Shown here: positions 1 to 8,074 of the stretch, in pieces | How the letters are laid out: each line of letters opens with the position of its first letter | How positions within the stretch are numbered: position 1 is the stretch's first letter | Assembly (NCBI GenBank): GCA_016210295.1 | Contig: JACQUM010000018.1 | Location: 1 to 35,565 of the forward strand | DNA: 35,565 nt | Reading direction: 5' to 3' | Source of the DNA: Chloroflexota bacterium | GTDB lineage: Bacteria; Chloroflexota; Dehalococcoidia; UBA6926; JACQUM01 | The notes under the pieces: model-generated | Database searches by the model: none | Told to the model about the DNA's origin: nothing | Seen by the model: the letters and a program-made list of their open reading frames with translations, nothing else | Position numbers and translations under genes: made by a program

Positions 1-109
1 AGACGACACCCAGGCGCTCGTCGTCCCAGTTGTCTGAGGAGCCGCCGCCGATGTGGCCGCCGCCGATGTGGCCGCCGCCGATGTGGCCGCCGCCGCCCCA
101 ACCCATCAT
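1..109 (-). CDS. Second subunit of heterodimeric ABC exporter (5' end only)
   Basis: Only the first 36 codons are present; the gene runs off the left edge. The ATG at 109 overlaps the TGA of the upstream exporter subunit (ATGA), so the two are translationally coupled. The protein begins MMGWGGGG, continues with three HIGGG pentapeptides and then SSDNWDDERLG. A Gly/His-rich leader ending in an acidic stretch before the first membrane helix is something I associate with second subunits of heterodimeric multidrug-type ABC exporters. The partner at 106-1929 has a degenerate Walker B, which predicts that this subunit carries the competent catalytic glutamate. The assignment rests on context and leader only, because no conserved domain is visible in the window. 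Confidence 0.6.
   Translation of the reverse strand, partial: MMGWGGGGHIGGGHIGGGHIGGGSSDNWDDERLGVV
41..95. repeat. 15-bp tandem repeat, 3.6 copies
   Basis: The unit GCCGCCGCCGATGTG is repeated without mismatch at 41-55, 56-70 and 71-85, with a partial fourth copy to 95. It is in frame on the minus strand and encodes the HIGGG repeats at the N-terminus of the exporter subunit that starts at 109. Unit length is a multiple of three, so copy-number change would keep the frame. Confidence 0.9.
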
Positions 110-1929
110 GGCTGGCCCCCGTCTGAAAGCCCTGTTGCTTGGACATGGACGTGCTCCTGCTGGCGGAGCTGGAGTTCGTAGATGCGCTGGTAGGGCCCGC
201 CCTGCCGGGCCAACTCCTCGTGGCGGCCGCGCTCGACGATGCGGCCCTCTTGGAGGACGAGGATCTGGTCGGCGCTCTTCACCGTCGCCAGCCGGTGGGC
301 GATGACGAAGGTTGTCCTGCCCTTGATAAGCTCCGTCAACGCCTGCTGGATCAGGTACTCCGTCTCGATGTCCACGCTGGAGAGGGAGTCGTCCAGGATG
401 AGGATGCGGGGGTTCCGGAGCAGGGTCCGGGCGATGGCCACCCGCTGTTTCTGGCCGCCGGAGAGGTTGATTCCCCGCTCCCCAACCCAGGTATCGTAGC
501 CTTCGGGAAGGCCCACGATGAAATCGTGGATGCATGCGGCCCTGGCCGCGGCGACGATCTCCTCCTGGGAGGCCTCGGGACGGCCGTAGGCGATGTTGTC
601 GCGGATGGTGGCGGAGAAGAGGAACACGTCCTGCTGGACGATGCCGATGGCCTGGCGCAGCGACGTCAGAGTCACCTCGCGGATGTCCGCTCCGTCGATG
701 GTGACGCGCCCAGCCGTGACGTCGTAGAAGCGAGGGAGGAGGTTGACCAGGGAAGTCTTTCCGCTCCCCGTGGCCCCCAGGAGGGCGATCACCTGCCCGG
801 GTGCTGCAGCCAGAGAAACGTTGTGGAGGACGGACATCTGGGAGCCGTAAGCAAAGGAGACTCCTTCGAAGCGGACGTTGCCCCGGACGTCGGTCAGGGG
901 GCGGGCGTCGGGCTTCTCCTTCACCTCCGGTACGGCGTCCATGACCTCGAAGATGCGCTCGCCGCTGGCGACGGCCTGAGAGATCTGGTTCCCCAGCCAC
1001 CCGACCATCCGGACCTGCATGGTGATGCTGAGGAGGTAGAGGAGGAACTTGGTCAGCTCTCCCGCCGTGAGGCGTCCGGCCAGGACCTCGCTCCCTCCGT
1101 ACCAGAGGATGGCCGCGGAGGCCAGGTTGACGGCCAGGGCCATGAATGCGCCGTTGCTCGCCTGGGTCTGGTTGGCCGCCAGGTTCCGGTCGTGGACCTC
1201 AGCGGCCCTGCGGGCGAAGCGCTCCGCCTCCAGGTCCTCCCGGGCGAAGGCCTTCACCACCTTGATCCCGGAGAGGTTCTCCTGGAGGACGGTGCTCATG
1301 GCGGCGATCCCCTCGCTCACCTTGAGCCACAGGGGCCGGAGGCGCCGGCTGGTGACGGTAGTCCGGTAGGCGATGAAAGGGAGGACGGCGAAGGTGATGA
1401 GGGCCAGCCGCCAATCGAGGGCGACCAGGATGGCGGTGACCATGGAGAGGAGGAGTCCGACCTGAAGGAAGCGAAGGACGGCGAAGCTGATGAGCATTCG
1501 CACCGCTTCGACGTCGGCGGTGGCGCGGGACATAAGCTGGGCGGTCTGCATGCGGTCGTAAAAGGAGAAGCTGAGGCGCTGGTACCGGTCGTAGAGGGCG
1601 TTGCGGAGATCGTAGGCGATGCGTTGCGAGACGGCCTGGCTGAGGTAGCTCTGGCCGAAGGAAGCAGCGCCCCGGAGAAGGCTGGCGACGATGACCGCCA
1701 GCGCCAGGAGGGCCAGGGCGCCGAGGCTCCCCCGGGCGAGGATGGCGTCCACGGCTTCGCCCAGGAACTGGGGAACGGCGAGAGTGAAGACGCTGGAGAC
1801 GACAAGGAAAAGGCAGGCGAGGGCCGTTGGGCCTTTGTAGGGCCCAAGGAAGCTCAGGAGTCGGAAGAAGAGGCGGACGTTGTAGGTGACTCCCGAGGGC
1901 TTCGCCGCGCTCACGGAGACTGTGGCCAC
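106..1929 (-). CDS. ABC exporter subunit, fused membrane and ATPase domains, degenerate Walker B
   Basis: Predicted 607-residue half-transporter of the type I multidrug/lipid exporter family. About residues 30-320 form the six-helix membrane domain, followed by the nucleotide-binding domain with Walker A GATGSGKT, signature LSGGQ and Walker B ILILDD. The residue after the Walker B Asp is Asp (LDDSLSSVD) instead of catalytic Glu. This is the known degenerate site of one subunit in heterodimeric exporters such as TM287/288, and it fits the coupled partner gene at 109. I chose GTG 1929 because a TATAAT sits 7 nt upstream and the reading frame further upstream is low-complexity and overlaps a repeat. 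No ribosome-binding site fits between them, so a leaderless mRNA is likely. Substrate unknown. Confidence 0.85.
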   Translation of the reverse strand: MATVSVSAAKPSGVTYNVRLFFRLLSFLGPYKGPTALACLFLVVSSVFTLAVPQFLGEAVDAILARGSLGALALLALAVIVASLLRGAASFGQSYLSQAVSQRIAYDLRNALYDRYQRLSFSFYDRMQTAQLMSRATADVEAVRMLISFAVLRFLQVGLLLSMVTAILVALDWRLALITFAVLPFIAYRTTVTSRRLRPLWLKVSEGIAAMSTVLQENLSGIKVVKAFAREDLEAERFARRAAEVHDRNLAANQTQASNGAFMALAVNLASAAILWYGGSEVLAGRLTAGELTKFLLYLLSITMQVRMVGWLGNQISQAVASGERIFEVMDAVPEVKEKPDARPLTDVRGNVRFEGVSFAYGSQMSVLHNVSLAAAPGQVIALLGATGSGKTSLVNLLPRFYDVTAGRVTIDGADIREVTLTSLRQAIGIVQQDVFLFSATIRDNIAYGRPEASQEEIVAAARAACIHDFIVGLPEGYDTWVGERGINLSGGQKQRVAIARTLLRNPRILILDDSLSSVDIETEYLIQQALTELIKGRTTFVIAHRLATVKSADQILVLQEGRIVERGRHEELARQGGPYQRIYELQLRQQEHVHVQATGLSDGGQP

Positions 1930-1936
1930 GCTAGGA

Positions 1937-1942
1937 ATTATA
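1937..1942 (-). promoter_or_regulatory. -10 element of leaderless exporter promoter
   Basis: A perfect TATAAT on the minus strand ends 7 nt before GTG 1929. Transcription would therefore start at or next to the start codon. No convincing -35 hexamer is visible 16-18 bp upstream. Confidence 0.5.
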
Positions 1943-1999
1943 CCGTACCTGTGCCATATGAGGGCTGCCCGACTGGCGCCTTGCTCGTGTCGCCTTTGG

Positions 2000-2066
2000 C
2001 GTCCGCCGATGGCGGACGAAGGGAAGGGGGTCAGGGGGATGGTCGATAAGGGTTTTTCATCACCCT
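2000..2066. repeat. Dispersed repeat, copy A
   Basis: Read on the minus strand, this contains TGATGAAAAACCC, then GACCATCCCCCTGACCCC and CTTCCCTTCG. The same ordered blocks recur at about 13047-13095 (TGCTGAAAACCC, GACCATCCCCCTGTCCCC, TTCCCTTCGG). It lies in the upstream region of the ABC exporter gene. It is non-coding and part of the repeat family described at 13038-13211. Confidence 0.6.
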
Positions 2067-2090
2067 GCCAGAGCCTCAGAAGCCCCAACC

Positions 2091-3266
2091 CTAGGGTCCC
2101 CCAAAGACGGTGCTCTCCGGATGGTAGCCGGACCAGCCATACCACTCGGAGATAAAGGAGGGGACGAACTTGAGGTCCTCTGTCGCCAAGGAGTCTGAGA
2201 CCGCGTGGCCCAGGAGATCCCAGCGGGAGCCCGTCTCCCCGTCCACCAACTCAACACCCTGGGATAGCGTATTATTGGAAAACTTCAAGACCCGGCCCCC
2301 CACCGCCCGCGAATAGGCCAGCCCTGTACGGGCGCGACGGTCGTACACCACCACAATGGGCTCTCCGGCCAGGGTGTCGTTGACCACGCCCAAGGCCTCC
2401 TCCAGCTTCTCCAGTGGATAGGCGCGGAACTGACCCCGCACCTCAACCCCCACCACCAGCGTGTTGGCGGGCAGCCGACTGTCGCCAAAGCGCGCCTCGT
2501 CCTGCTGGAAGATCCCGATTCTGACGGGACGATAGCGATCCTGGAAGGGAGTATTGGGGGAGAGGACCAGAGACGCGGGGTGCTGCTTTTTCCACTGGCC
2601 CCAGGTCATCTGGGGCAGCGGGATCATAGCCAAGCGGGTCCCCCCCAGGGGCCCGCGCAGCGCCAGACCATCCAGGTGCGTCCACATCGTGCCCGTCTCC
2701 CGGTCCACCATGGTCAGCACCCCCTGCAAGAGCCCAAACACCTCGAAGGTGAGGTGGCGGCCTCCCACCAGGGGGTCGAAGCCGACCCCCGAGCTGCACT
2801 TGATTCAATAGGTGATGAGCAATGGCCGACCGGCCGCTGCATCGTTGACGATGTGGTGGTAGCGCACCATCCGGACCGGATAGGCCCGGGCCTCCCCTGC
2901 CCACTCCAGGCCCAAGACCAGATCATCGTCGGGCAAGAAGGTGGCCTCTTGGGCCTTCAGGAAGGCCGGGTCATCCAGCGGCACAAAGGCGGTGGTCCGG
3001 CGATAGGTCACATCCTCTTCCCCGGTGGTGGGCGGGACAGGTGAGGGGGAGCTTGGCGCAGGAAGGGACGCTTCTGGGGGAGCCGAGCTTAGCTCTGTTG
3101 TTGGCAGTGGCGTGACCCCAGGCGTTGGACCGGGAGCCAGCGCCGCAGAGGGCTCAGCCTCGCGCGCGGGCTCGAGGTCGCCGCTAGAGGTGCAGCCCGA
3201 TAGCGAGACCAGCCCCAAGATGGCCACCAAGAGAAGCGCTCGCCGGAAGCGTAGACTGGGGGACAT
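2091..3266 (-). CDS. DUF3179 lipoprotein, candidate selenoprotein (UxxC)
   Basis: Read through one TGA, this is a 391-residue DUF3179 protein with two related halves (VLGLEWAGEARAYP... and VVGVEVRGQFRAYP...). ATG 3266 is preceded by AAGGGG and starts a lipoprotein signal peptide with lipobox LSGC (Cys25). The in-frame TGA (2805-2807) is codon 154. It follows GRPLLITY and precedes IKCSSGVGFDP, where DUF3179 proteins normally have a TYCxxC motif. The TGA therefore replaces the first Cys of CxxC exactly, giving U154-I-K-C157. The frame and family similarity continue undisturbed for 237 residues after it, and a perfect 8-bp hairpin follows at SECIS distance. The function of DUF3179 is not established; a UxxC motif suggests thiol/selenol redox chemistry outside the membrane. 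The alternative is a recent nonsense mutation at that codon. Confidence 0.8.
2771..2790 (-). promoter_or_regulatory. Candidate bacterial SECIS hairpin (DUF3179 gene)
   Basis: In the mRNA, GGGGGUCG pairs perfectly with CGACCCCC around a GCUU loop. The stem starts 14 nt after the UGA and the apical loop starts 22 nt after it, with G as first loop base. The published bacterial SECIS model asks for a 4-16 bp stem, a 3-14 nt loop with G in the first two positions, and 16-37 nt between UGA and loop; all are met. There is no sequence match to the E. coli fdhF loop, so SelB recognition is inferred. Confidence 0.6.
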
Positions 3267-3429
3267 CGATATCCCCTTGCCTCCATCCCGTCCTCTTTCT
3301 TCATGCCTTGCGGGCGTCATCACTGTTACCCTTGTCCACGCTCTTGTCCGGTGAACTCCAGTGCGGAAATGCCTTCTCGAGATTCCCCATTTCCACCGGT
3401 CCCGGCCTAGTTCAACGGGACAAAGGGTA

Positions 3430-4278
3430 TTAGAGCCTCTCGCTCATCTCCCGCAGGCGGGCGACACGCTCCTCCAGCGGCGGGTGAGTGGAGAAGAGGT
3501 TCGCCATCTGGCGGCCGGAGAGGGGGTTGACGATGAAGAGGTGCGCGGCCCCCTCGGGCACCTGCATCGGTTGGCGCTGGACGCCCCGCTGCAGCTTCTC
3601 CAGGGCCGAGGCAAGGGCCAGGGGCTTCCGGCTGAGAAGGGCGCCGGAAGAGTCCGCCTGGTACTCCCGCGCCCGGGAGATGGCAAGCTGCACCAGGAGG
3701 GCCGCCAGCGGCATGACGATGGCGACGACTAGGAGGCTGATGATGTTCCCCCCTCCATTCTCTCGGTCTCGTCCGCCGCCGAACATCATGCCGAAGCGGG
3801 CCATCATGGCGACCATGGAGATGGCCCCAGCGATGACCGCGACGACCGACATGATGAGGGTGTCGCGGTTCCCCACGTGGGAAAGCTCGTGGGCCATGAC
3901 CCCCTCCAGCTCCTCCCGAGTGAGCGTGTTCAGCAGACCGCGTGTGGCGGCGACGGCGGCGTGCTGCGGGTCCCGGCCCGTGGCGAAGGCGTTGGGGGAG
4001 TCGGAGTCGATGACGTAGACCTCGGGCATGGGCATCCCCGCCTGTCTGGTCAGCGTCTCGACGACGGAGTGGAGGACGGGCTCCTCCTCCGGCGTGACCT
4101 TGCGGGCGTGGTTCATGGCCAGGGCCAGCTTGTCGCTGAACCAGTAGGCGAAGAAGTTCATGGCGAGGGAGAGGACGAGGCCCATCACCAGCCCGGCCCT
4201 TCCGCCGAGCAGATAGCCGGTAGCCAGGAAGAGGAAGCCCAGCACGAGGAGCAGGGCGAGGGTCTTGATGCCGTTCAT
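3430..4278 (-). CDS. htpX: Membrane zinc metalloprotease HtpX (M48B)
   Basis: Heat-shock type integral membrane protease that degrades misfolded membrane proteins. From ATG 4278 it is 282 residues, the usual HtpX length, starting with MNGIKTLALLLVL and a first membrane helix. The zinc motif HELSH lies in EGVMAHELSHVGNRD, and the third ligand Glu is in REYQADSSGALLS. Two further hydrophobic segments lie between these motifs (about residues 150-220). GGAGG lies 11 nt upstream of the ATG. An upstream in-frame ATG (4329) overlaps the probable -10 box and is rejected. It stands alone, with the DUF3179 gene downstream on the same strand about 160 bp away. Confidence 0.93.
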   Translation of the reverse strand: MNGIKTLALLLVLGFLFLATGYLLGGRAGLVMGLVLSLAMNFFAYWFSDKLALAMNHARKVTPEEEPVLHSVVETLTRQAGMPMPEVYVIDSDSPNAFATGRDPQHAAVAATRGLLNTLTREELEGVMAHELSHVGNRDTLIMSVVAVIAGAISMVAMMARFGMMFGGGRDRENGGGNIISLLVVAIVMPLAALLVQLAISRAREYQADSSGALLSRKPLALASALEKLQRGVQRQPMQVPEGAAHLFIVNPLSGRQMANLFSTHPPLEERVARLREMSERL

Positions 4279-4327
4279 GCCGTTTTTGACCTCCGTCGGG
4301 AGACCCTCCTGGCCTCCTTCACTCTCC

Positions 4328-4333
4328 ATTATA
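4328..4333 (-). promoter_or_regulatory. -10 element upstream of htpX
   Basis: Minus-strand TATAAT, 49 nt upstream of the htpX ATG at 4278, leaving a leader of about 43 nt with a GGAGG site. No clear -35 hexamer was found at the usual distance. Confidence 0.45.
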
Positions 4334-4408
4334 CAAGCGCAGCCGCTGCCCAAGGGGCCACCTGGGCCCGTGCCTACGACTCGGACCGCTCAGTGGGAGC
4401 GTTGCCGA

Positions 4409-4436
4409 TTGACGGGGCTGGGCCGCCCCTTACAAT
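4409..4436 (+). promoter_or_regulatory. Sigma70-type promoter of the tetR-ubiD operon
   Basis: TTGACG (4409-4414) and TACAAT (4431-4436) are 16 bp apart. Transcription should start at about 4442-4443, inside the palindromic operator that follows, so a repressor bound there would block initiation or clearance. Confidence 0.65.
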
Positions 4437-4440
4437 GGAG

Positions 4441-4462
4441 ATAGACCGACCAGTCGGTCTAT
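4441..4462. promoter_or_regulatory. TetR-family operator, perfect palindrome
   Basis: ATAGACCGAC and its exact reverse complement GTCGGTCTAT flank a central CA, a 22-bp palindrome. The GACCGAC/GTCGGTC half-site is a form bound by many TetR-family repressors. It sits at the predicted transcription start and 20 bp before the tetR ATG, which indicates autoregulation of the whole operon. Confidence 0.8.
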
Positions 4463-4481
4463 TAGGTTTTGCCGGAGGGAG

Positions 4482-5117
4482 ATGGCTCGGAGCGTTCACG
4501 TGGTAACAGCGCCTGCTCAGGGCAAGGAAGCCACCCGAGAGCGCATCCTGGACGCGGCCACCGAGGTCTTCGCCGAGAAGGGCTACCACGGCGCCGCTGT
4601 AGACGACATCGTCCGGCTCTCCGGCACCTCCAAGGGCGCCATCTACTTCCACTTTCCCAGCAAGAGGGAGATATTCTTTGCCCTCGTCGGTCGCCTCGCC
4701 GGTCTCCTGGCCTCCTCCACCGAAGAGGCCATCGCTTCCCGCCATCGAGGGGTGGAGAGGGTGGACGCCGCGCTCCAAGCCGTCTTTCGCATCTTCTCGA
4801 AGCATCGCCGTTTGGCCAAGATCCTCCTTGTGGGAGGCGTCGGCCTCGGCCCCGTCTTCGACGAGCGCCTGCTTGCCCTTCACGCTCGCTTCGCTCAGAC
4901 GATCCAAAGTCGTCTGAACGCCGCCGTTGGCGACGGCTCCCTTCCGCCGATAGACACGGAGATGGTGGCCTACGCCTGGCTGGGAGCCGTCAACGAGGTC
5001 ATCGTCCGCTGGCTCTACACGGGCCAGCCTGACCCTCTGGAGAGGGCGCTGCCTGCTCTGCGCTCCATGCTTCTTCGCAGCGTTGGCGCAACCGTGAGGG
5101 AGGAGGCCCCGGCCTGA
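4482..5117 (+). CDS. TetR/AcrR-family transcriptional regulator
   Basis: 211 residues. The N-terminal helix-turn-helix covers about residues 18-64 (RERILDAATEVFAEKGYHGA, then SGTSKGAIYFHFPSKREIFF), which is typical of TetR proteins. The C-terminal two thirds form the ligand-binding/dimerisation domain, which is divergent. GGAGGGAG precedes the ATG closely; GTG 4500 is an alternative start. The TGA overlaps the ubiD ATG by one base (TGATG), so the regulator is the first gene of the ubiD-ubiA-ubiX-ABC operon and probably senses an aromatic or quinone-related ligand. That ligand is inferred from context only. Confidence 0.92.
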   Translation: MARSVHVVTAPAQGKEATRERILDAATEVFAEKGYHGAAVDDIVRLSGTSKGAIYFHFPSKREIFFALVGRLAGLLASSTEEAIASRHRGVERVDAALQAVFRIFSKHRRLAKILLVGGVGLGPVFDERLLALHARFAQTIQSRLNAAVGDGSLPPIDTEMVAYAWLGAVNEVIVRWLYTGQPDPLERALPALRSMLLRSVGATVREEAPA

Positions 5118-6577
5118 TGGCCCGCTCTTATCGCGACCTCCGCGAGTTCGTCGCTTTCCTGGAGTCCCGGGGAGAGCTCACGCGCATCAAGGCCGCGGTC
5201 TCCTGGGACCTGGAGATCTCCCAGATCTGCGATCGGGTGGTGAAGCAGAGCGGCCCTGCGCTCCTCTTCGAGAACGTTTCGGGTTACAAGACCCCCGTCC
5301 TCATCAACACCTTCGGCACGGCGCGGCGCATGGCCTGGGCCCTGGGCGTGGACGACCTGGACGAGCTTGGGGAGCGGGTGCGGAAGCTCCTCCACATGGT
5401 CCAAGGTCCGCCCCAGGGGCTGTTGAACAAGCTCCGCGCCCTCGCCGACCTGGCGAAGATGGCCCGCATCGCCCCGCAGCGGGTAGACGACGCCCCCTGT
5501 CAGGAGGTCGTTCTGAAGGGGGACGAGGTCGACCTGTTCAAGCTCCCCATCATCAAGTGCTGGCCCCAGGACGCCGGACGTTACATCACCCTCCCCCTCG
5601 TCATCACGCGCGACCCGGAGTCGGGCGTCTACAACCTGGGCATGTACCGGATGCAGGTCTTCGACAAGAGCACGACGGGGATGCACTGGCAGACCCACAA
5701 GGTGGGGACCCACCACCAGCGCCTCACCGAGGAGAAGGGAATGGAGCGCATGGAGGTGGCGGTGGCCTTGGGCGGCGACCCGGCCACTGTCTGGACGGGC
5801 TCCGCTCCCCTCCCCCCTGACGTGAGCGAGTACCTGGTGGCGGGCTTCCTTCGAGAAAGGCCTGTCGAGGTGGTGAAGGGCGTCACCGTGGACTTGGAGG
5901 TCCCCGCCCAGGCGGAGATCGTCCTGGAGGGGTACGTGGACGTGAAGGAGCGGCGAGTGGAGGGGCCCTTCGGCGACCACACGGGCTACTACTCGCTGGC
6001 GGAGGAGTACCCCGTCTTCCACGTCACCGCCGTGACGCACCGCCGCGACGCCATCTACCCCACTATCATCGTGGGCCGGCCTCCTCAGGAGGACTACTGG
6101 ATGGGCAAGGCGACGGAGCGCCTCTTCCTGCCCATCATCCAGATGGTCGTTCCGGAGGTGGCGGACATGAACATGCCCGCCGAGGGCGTGTTCCACAACC
6201 TGGTCGTCGTCTCTATCAAGAAGGAGTTTCCCGGCCACGCCCAGAAGGTGGCCCACGCCCTGTGGGGGCTGGGCCTGATGATGCTGGCCAAGGCCATCGT
6301 CGTGGTGGACCACAACGTCAACGTCCACGATCTCTCCGAGGTGGCCTGGCGGGTGACCAACAACATCGACGCCCGCCGGGACGTCTTCTTCGCCGAGGGG
6401 CCGGTGGACGACCTGGACCACGCGGGCTCGGCGCCCCGTTTCGCCAGCAAGCTGGGCATCGATGCGACGCGGAAGGGCAGGGGAGAGTTGGGCGGGCGGG
6501 AGTGGCCGCCGGACATCGTCATGGCGCCGGAGATGGTGGCGCTGGTGGAGCGCCGCTGGAAGGAGTACGGGCTGTGA
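5117..6577 (+). CDS. ubiD: UbiD-family prFMN-dependent decarboxylase
   Basis: 486 residues, usual length for UbiD/MqnM-type enzymes, which remove a carboxyl group from an aromatic ring using prenylated FMN. Family motifs are clear: NLGMYRMQVFDKSTTGMHWQ with THKVGTHH (prFMN/metal region, about residues 173-200), EGPFGDHTGYYS (active-site Glu region, about 282-293) and VGRPPQEDYWMGKATERL. The start ATG overlaps the tetR stop and its own TGA overlaps the ubiA GTG. With UbiA and UbiX next to it, the expected substrate is a prenylated hydroxybenzoate or, in a menaquinone-only organism, a prenylated dihydroxy-6-naphthoate of the futalosine pathway. The exact substrate cannot be read from sequence. 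Confidence 0.93.
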   Translation: MARSYRDLREFVAFLESRGELTRIKAAVSWDLEISQICDRVVKQSGPALLFENVSGYKTPVLINTFGTARRMAWALGVDDLDELGERVRKLLHMVQGPPQGLLNKLRALADLAKMARIAPQRVDDAPCQEVVLKGDEVDLFKLPIIKCWPQDAGRYITLPLVITRDPESGVYNLGMYRMQVFDKSTTGMHWQTHKVGTHHQRLTEEKGMERMEVAVALGGDPATVWTGSAPLPPDVSEYLVAGFLRERPVEVVKGVTVDLEVPAQAEIVLEGYVDVKERRVEGPFGDHTGYYSLAEEYPVFHVTAVTHRRDAIYPTIIVGRPPQEDYWMGKATERLFLPIIQMVVPEVADMNMPAEGVFHNLVVVSIKKEFPGHAQKVAHALWGLGLMMLAKAIVVVDHNVNVHDLSEVAWRVTNNIDARRDVFFAEGPVDDLDHAGSAPRFASKLGIDATRKGRGELGGREWPPDIVMAPEMVALVERRWKEYGL

Positions 6578-7464
6578 GCGCCTCCGCGTCTTCTGCGGTT
6601 CGGGGGGGCCCCCTGGGCCGCATCGGCCTTCTGCTCGACGCCATCCGCTTTGAGCACACCGTCTTCGCGCTGCCCTTCGCCTATCTGGGCATGGTCCTCG
6701 CCGCCCGGGGCCTCCCCACCTGGTGGCAGTTCCTGTGGATCACCGTGGCGATGGTGGGGGCCCGGACCTTGGCCATGTCCATGAACCGCCTCATCGACTG
6801 GCACCAGGACGCCCTCAACCCACGCACCGCCAACCGCGCCCTCCCGCGTGGCCTGCTGAAGCCCATCGAGATGGGGGCCCTGGCCGCCGGGAGCGTGGCG
6901 GTCTTCCTCTTCGCCGCCGCGATGCTCAACACCCTGGCCCTGGTGCTGGCGCCCTTCGCCGCCGCCTACGTTGTCCTCTACTCCTACACCAAGCGCTTCA
7001 CCTGGACCAGCCACTTCTGGCTGGGCTGGGCGGACGGCATCGCCCCGGCGGGAGGGTGGATCGGGGTGGCGGGAAGCCTCTCCTGGGAGGCGGTCCTCCT
7101 TGCTTTCGCCGTGGCGACCTGGGTGGCGGGCTTCGACCTCATCTACGCCTGTATGGACCGGGAGTTCGACATCGCCCACGGTATTCACTCCATCGCGGTG
7201 AAATGGGGGACCGCCGCCGCTCTTCGCTGGTCGAAGGCGATGCACCTCCTCACCTCGGCCTCCCTGCTGGCCGTGGGGCCCTGGCTGGGGCTGGGGTGGC
7301 CCTACTATATCGGCTGGGCTCTGGCGACGGGCCTCCTCGTGTACGAGCAGCGGCTGGTCAGTCCCGGCGATCTCTCCAAGGTGAACGTGGCCTTCTTCAA
7401 CGTGAACGGCTACATCGCGATAATCGTCTTTAGCTTCACCTTTGGTGCGGTATTCGTTCGATAG
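6574..7464 (+). CDS. ubiA: UbiA-family aromatic prenyltransferase (MqnP/UbiA type)
   Basis: Integral membrane enzyme that attaches a polyprenyl chain to an aromatic acid. From GTG 6574 it is 296 residues. GTG overlaps the ubiD TGA (GTGA). Both Asp-rich motifs are present: NRLIDWHQDALNPRT (NxxxDxxxD, about residue 70) and YACMDREFDIAHGIHS (about residue 192), which bind the Mg-pyrophosphate. Eight or nine hydrophobic segments span the rest. NPRTANRALPRG and GIHSIAVKWG are characteristic of the 4-hydroxybenzoate/MqnP branch rather than MenA. An in-frame extension upstream to 6262 is only overlap with ubiD and was rejected. Confidence 0.92.
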   Translation: MSASASSAVRGGPLGRIGLLLDAIRFEHTVFALPFAYLGMVLAARGLPTWWQFLWITVAMVGARTLAMSMNRLIDWHQDALNPRTANRALPRGLLKPIEMGALAAGSVAVFLFAAAMLNTLALVLAPFAAAYVVLYSYTKRFTWTSHFWLGWADGIAPAGGWIGVAGSLSWEAVLLAFAVATWVAGFDLIYACMDREFDIAHGIHSIAVKWGTAAALRWSKAMHLLTSASLLAVGPWLGLGWPYYIGWALATGLLVYEQRLVSPGDLSKVNVAFFNVNGYIAIIVFSFTFGAVFVR

Positions 7465-7474
7465 GAGGTACTGA

Positions 7475-8074
7475 ATGGACCCGGTCGTCGTCGGTATCTC
7501 GGGGGGGAGCGGGGCGGTGCTTGCCAAGCTAGCCATTGACGAACTCATGGCTCGCAACATACCCGTGTGGGCTACCTGCTCCAGCGCGGGCCGTCAGGTC
7601 TGGCACCATGAGATGGGAGAGCCCTTCTCGCGCGCCCTGTCCGAGTGGGGAGACAACCCCCTGTTCACCTATTACAACATCAACGACATCGGCGCGCCCC
7701 TGGCCAGCGGCAGCGCGCCCACGACGGGGATGCTCGTCATGCCCTGCAGCATGGCGACGGTGGCCGCCATCGCCCACGGCCTGGCCGACAACCTCCTCCG
7801 CCGCGCCGCCGACGTCACGTTGAAGGAGCGGCGCCGCCTGATCATCGTACCGCGGGAGACCCCGTTCTCTTCCATACACCTGGAGAACCTGTTGAAGCTC
7901 TCCCAGGCGGGGGTCGTGGTCCTCCCGCCGGCACCGGCCTTCTACCTGCGCCCCAAGTCGGTGGAAGACATCGCCCGCTACATCGCCGCGAAGGCCCTCT
8001 CCGCCCTTGGCCTGCCGGGAACCCTGTCCCAAGAATTTCGCTATCAGGGAAGAGAAGAAAGGAGCAGTCCATGA
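7475..8074 (+). CDS. ubiX: Flavin prenyltransferase UbiX
   Basis: 199 residues. It makes the prenylated FMN cofactor needed by UbiD. The N-terminal FMN-binding loop is GISGGSGA; the motifs MLVMPCSMATVAAIAHGLAD, LKERRRLIIVPRETP and PPAPAFY are all typical. A strong AGGAGGT lies just before ATG 7475, and the TGA overlaps the next ATG (ATGA). Presence of ubiX, ubiD and ubiA in one transcript makes a complete prenylate-then-decarboxylate module. Confidence 0.95.
   Translation: MDPVVVGISGGSGAVLAKLAIDELMARNIPVWATCSSAGRQVWHHEMGEPFSRALSEWGDNPLFTYYNINDIGAPLASGSAPTTGMLVMPCSMATVAAIAHGLADNLLRRAADVTLKERRRLIIVPRETPFSSIHLENLLKLSQAGVVVLPPAPAFYLRPKSVEDIARYIAAKALSALGLPGTLSQEFRYQGREERSSP

Noticed and set aside
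139..2049. 636-residue plus-strand frame opposite the ABC exporter
   Set aside because: Composition (Glu/Gly/Asp/Val-rich) is the reverse shadow of the exporter gene, which has all ABC motifs. Similar long antisense frames opposite ubiD, argC, mutS2 and the CoA transferase were dismissed for the same reason.
2091..2768. Two separate genes for the halves of the DUF3179 protein
   Set aside because: The second half would start inside the domain without a ribosome-binding site, and the only interruption is a TGA at a conserved Cys.
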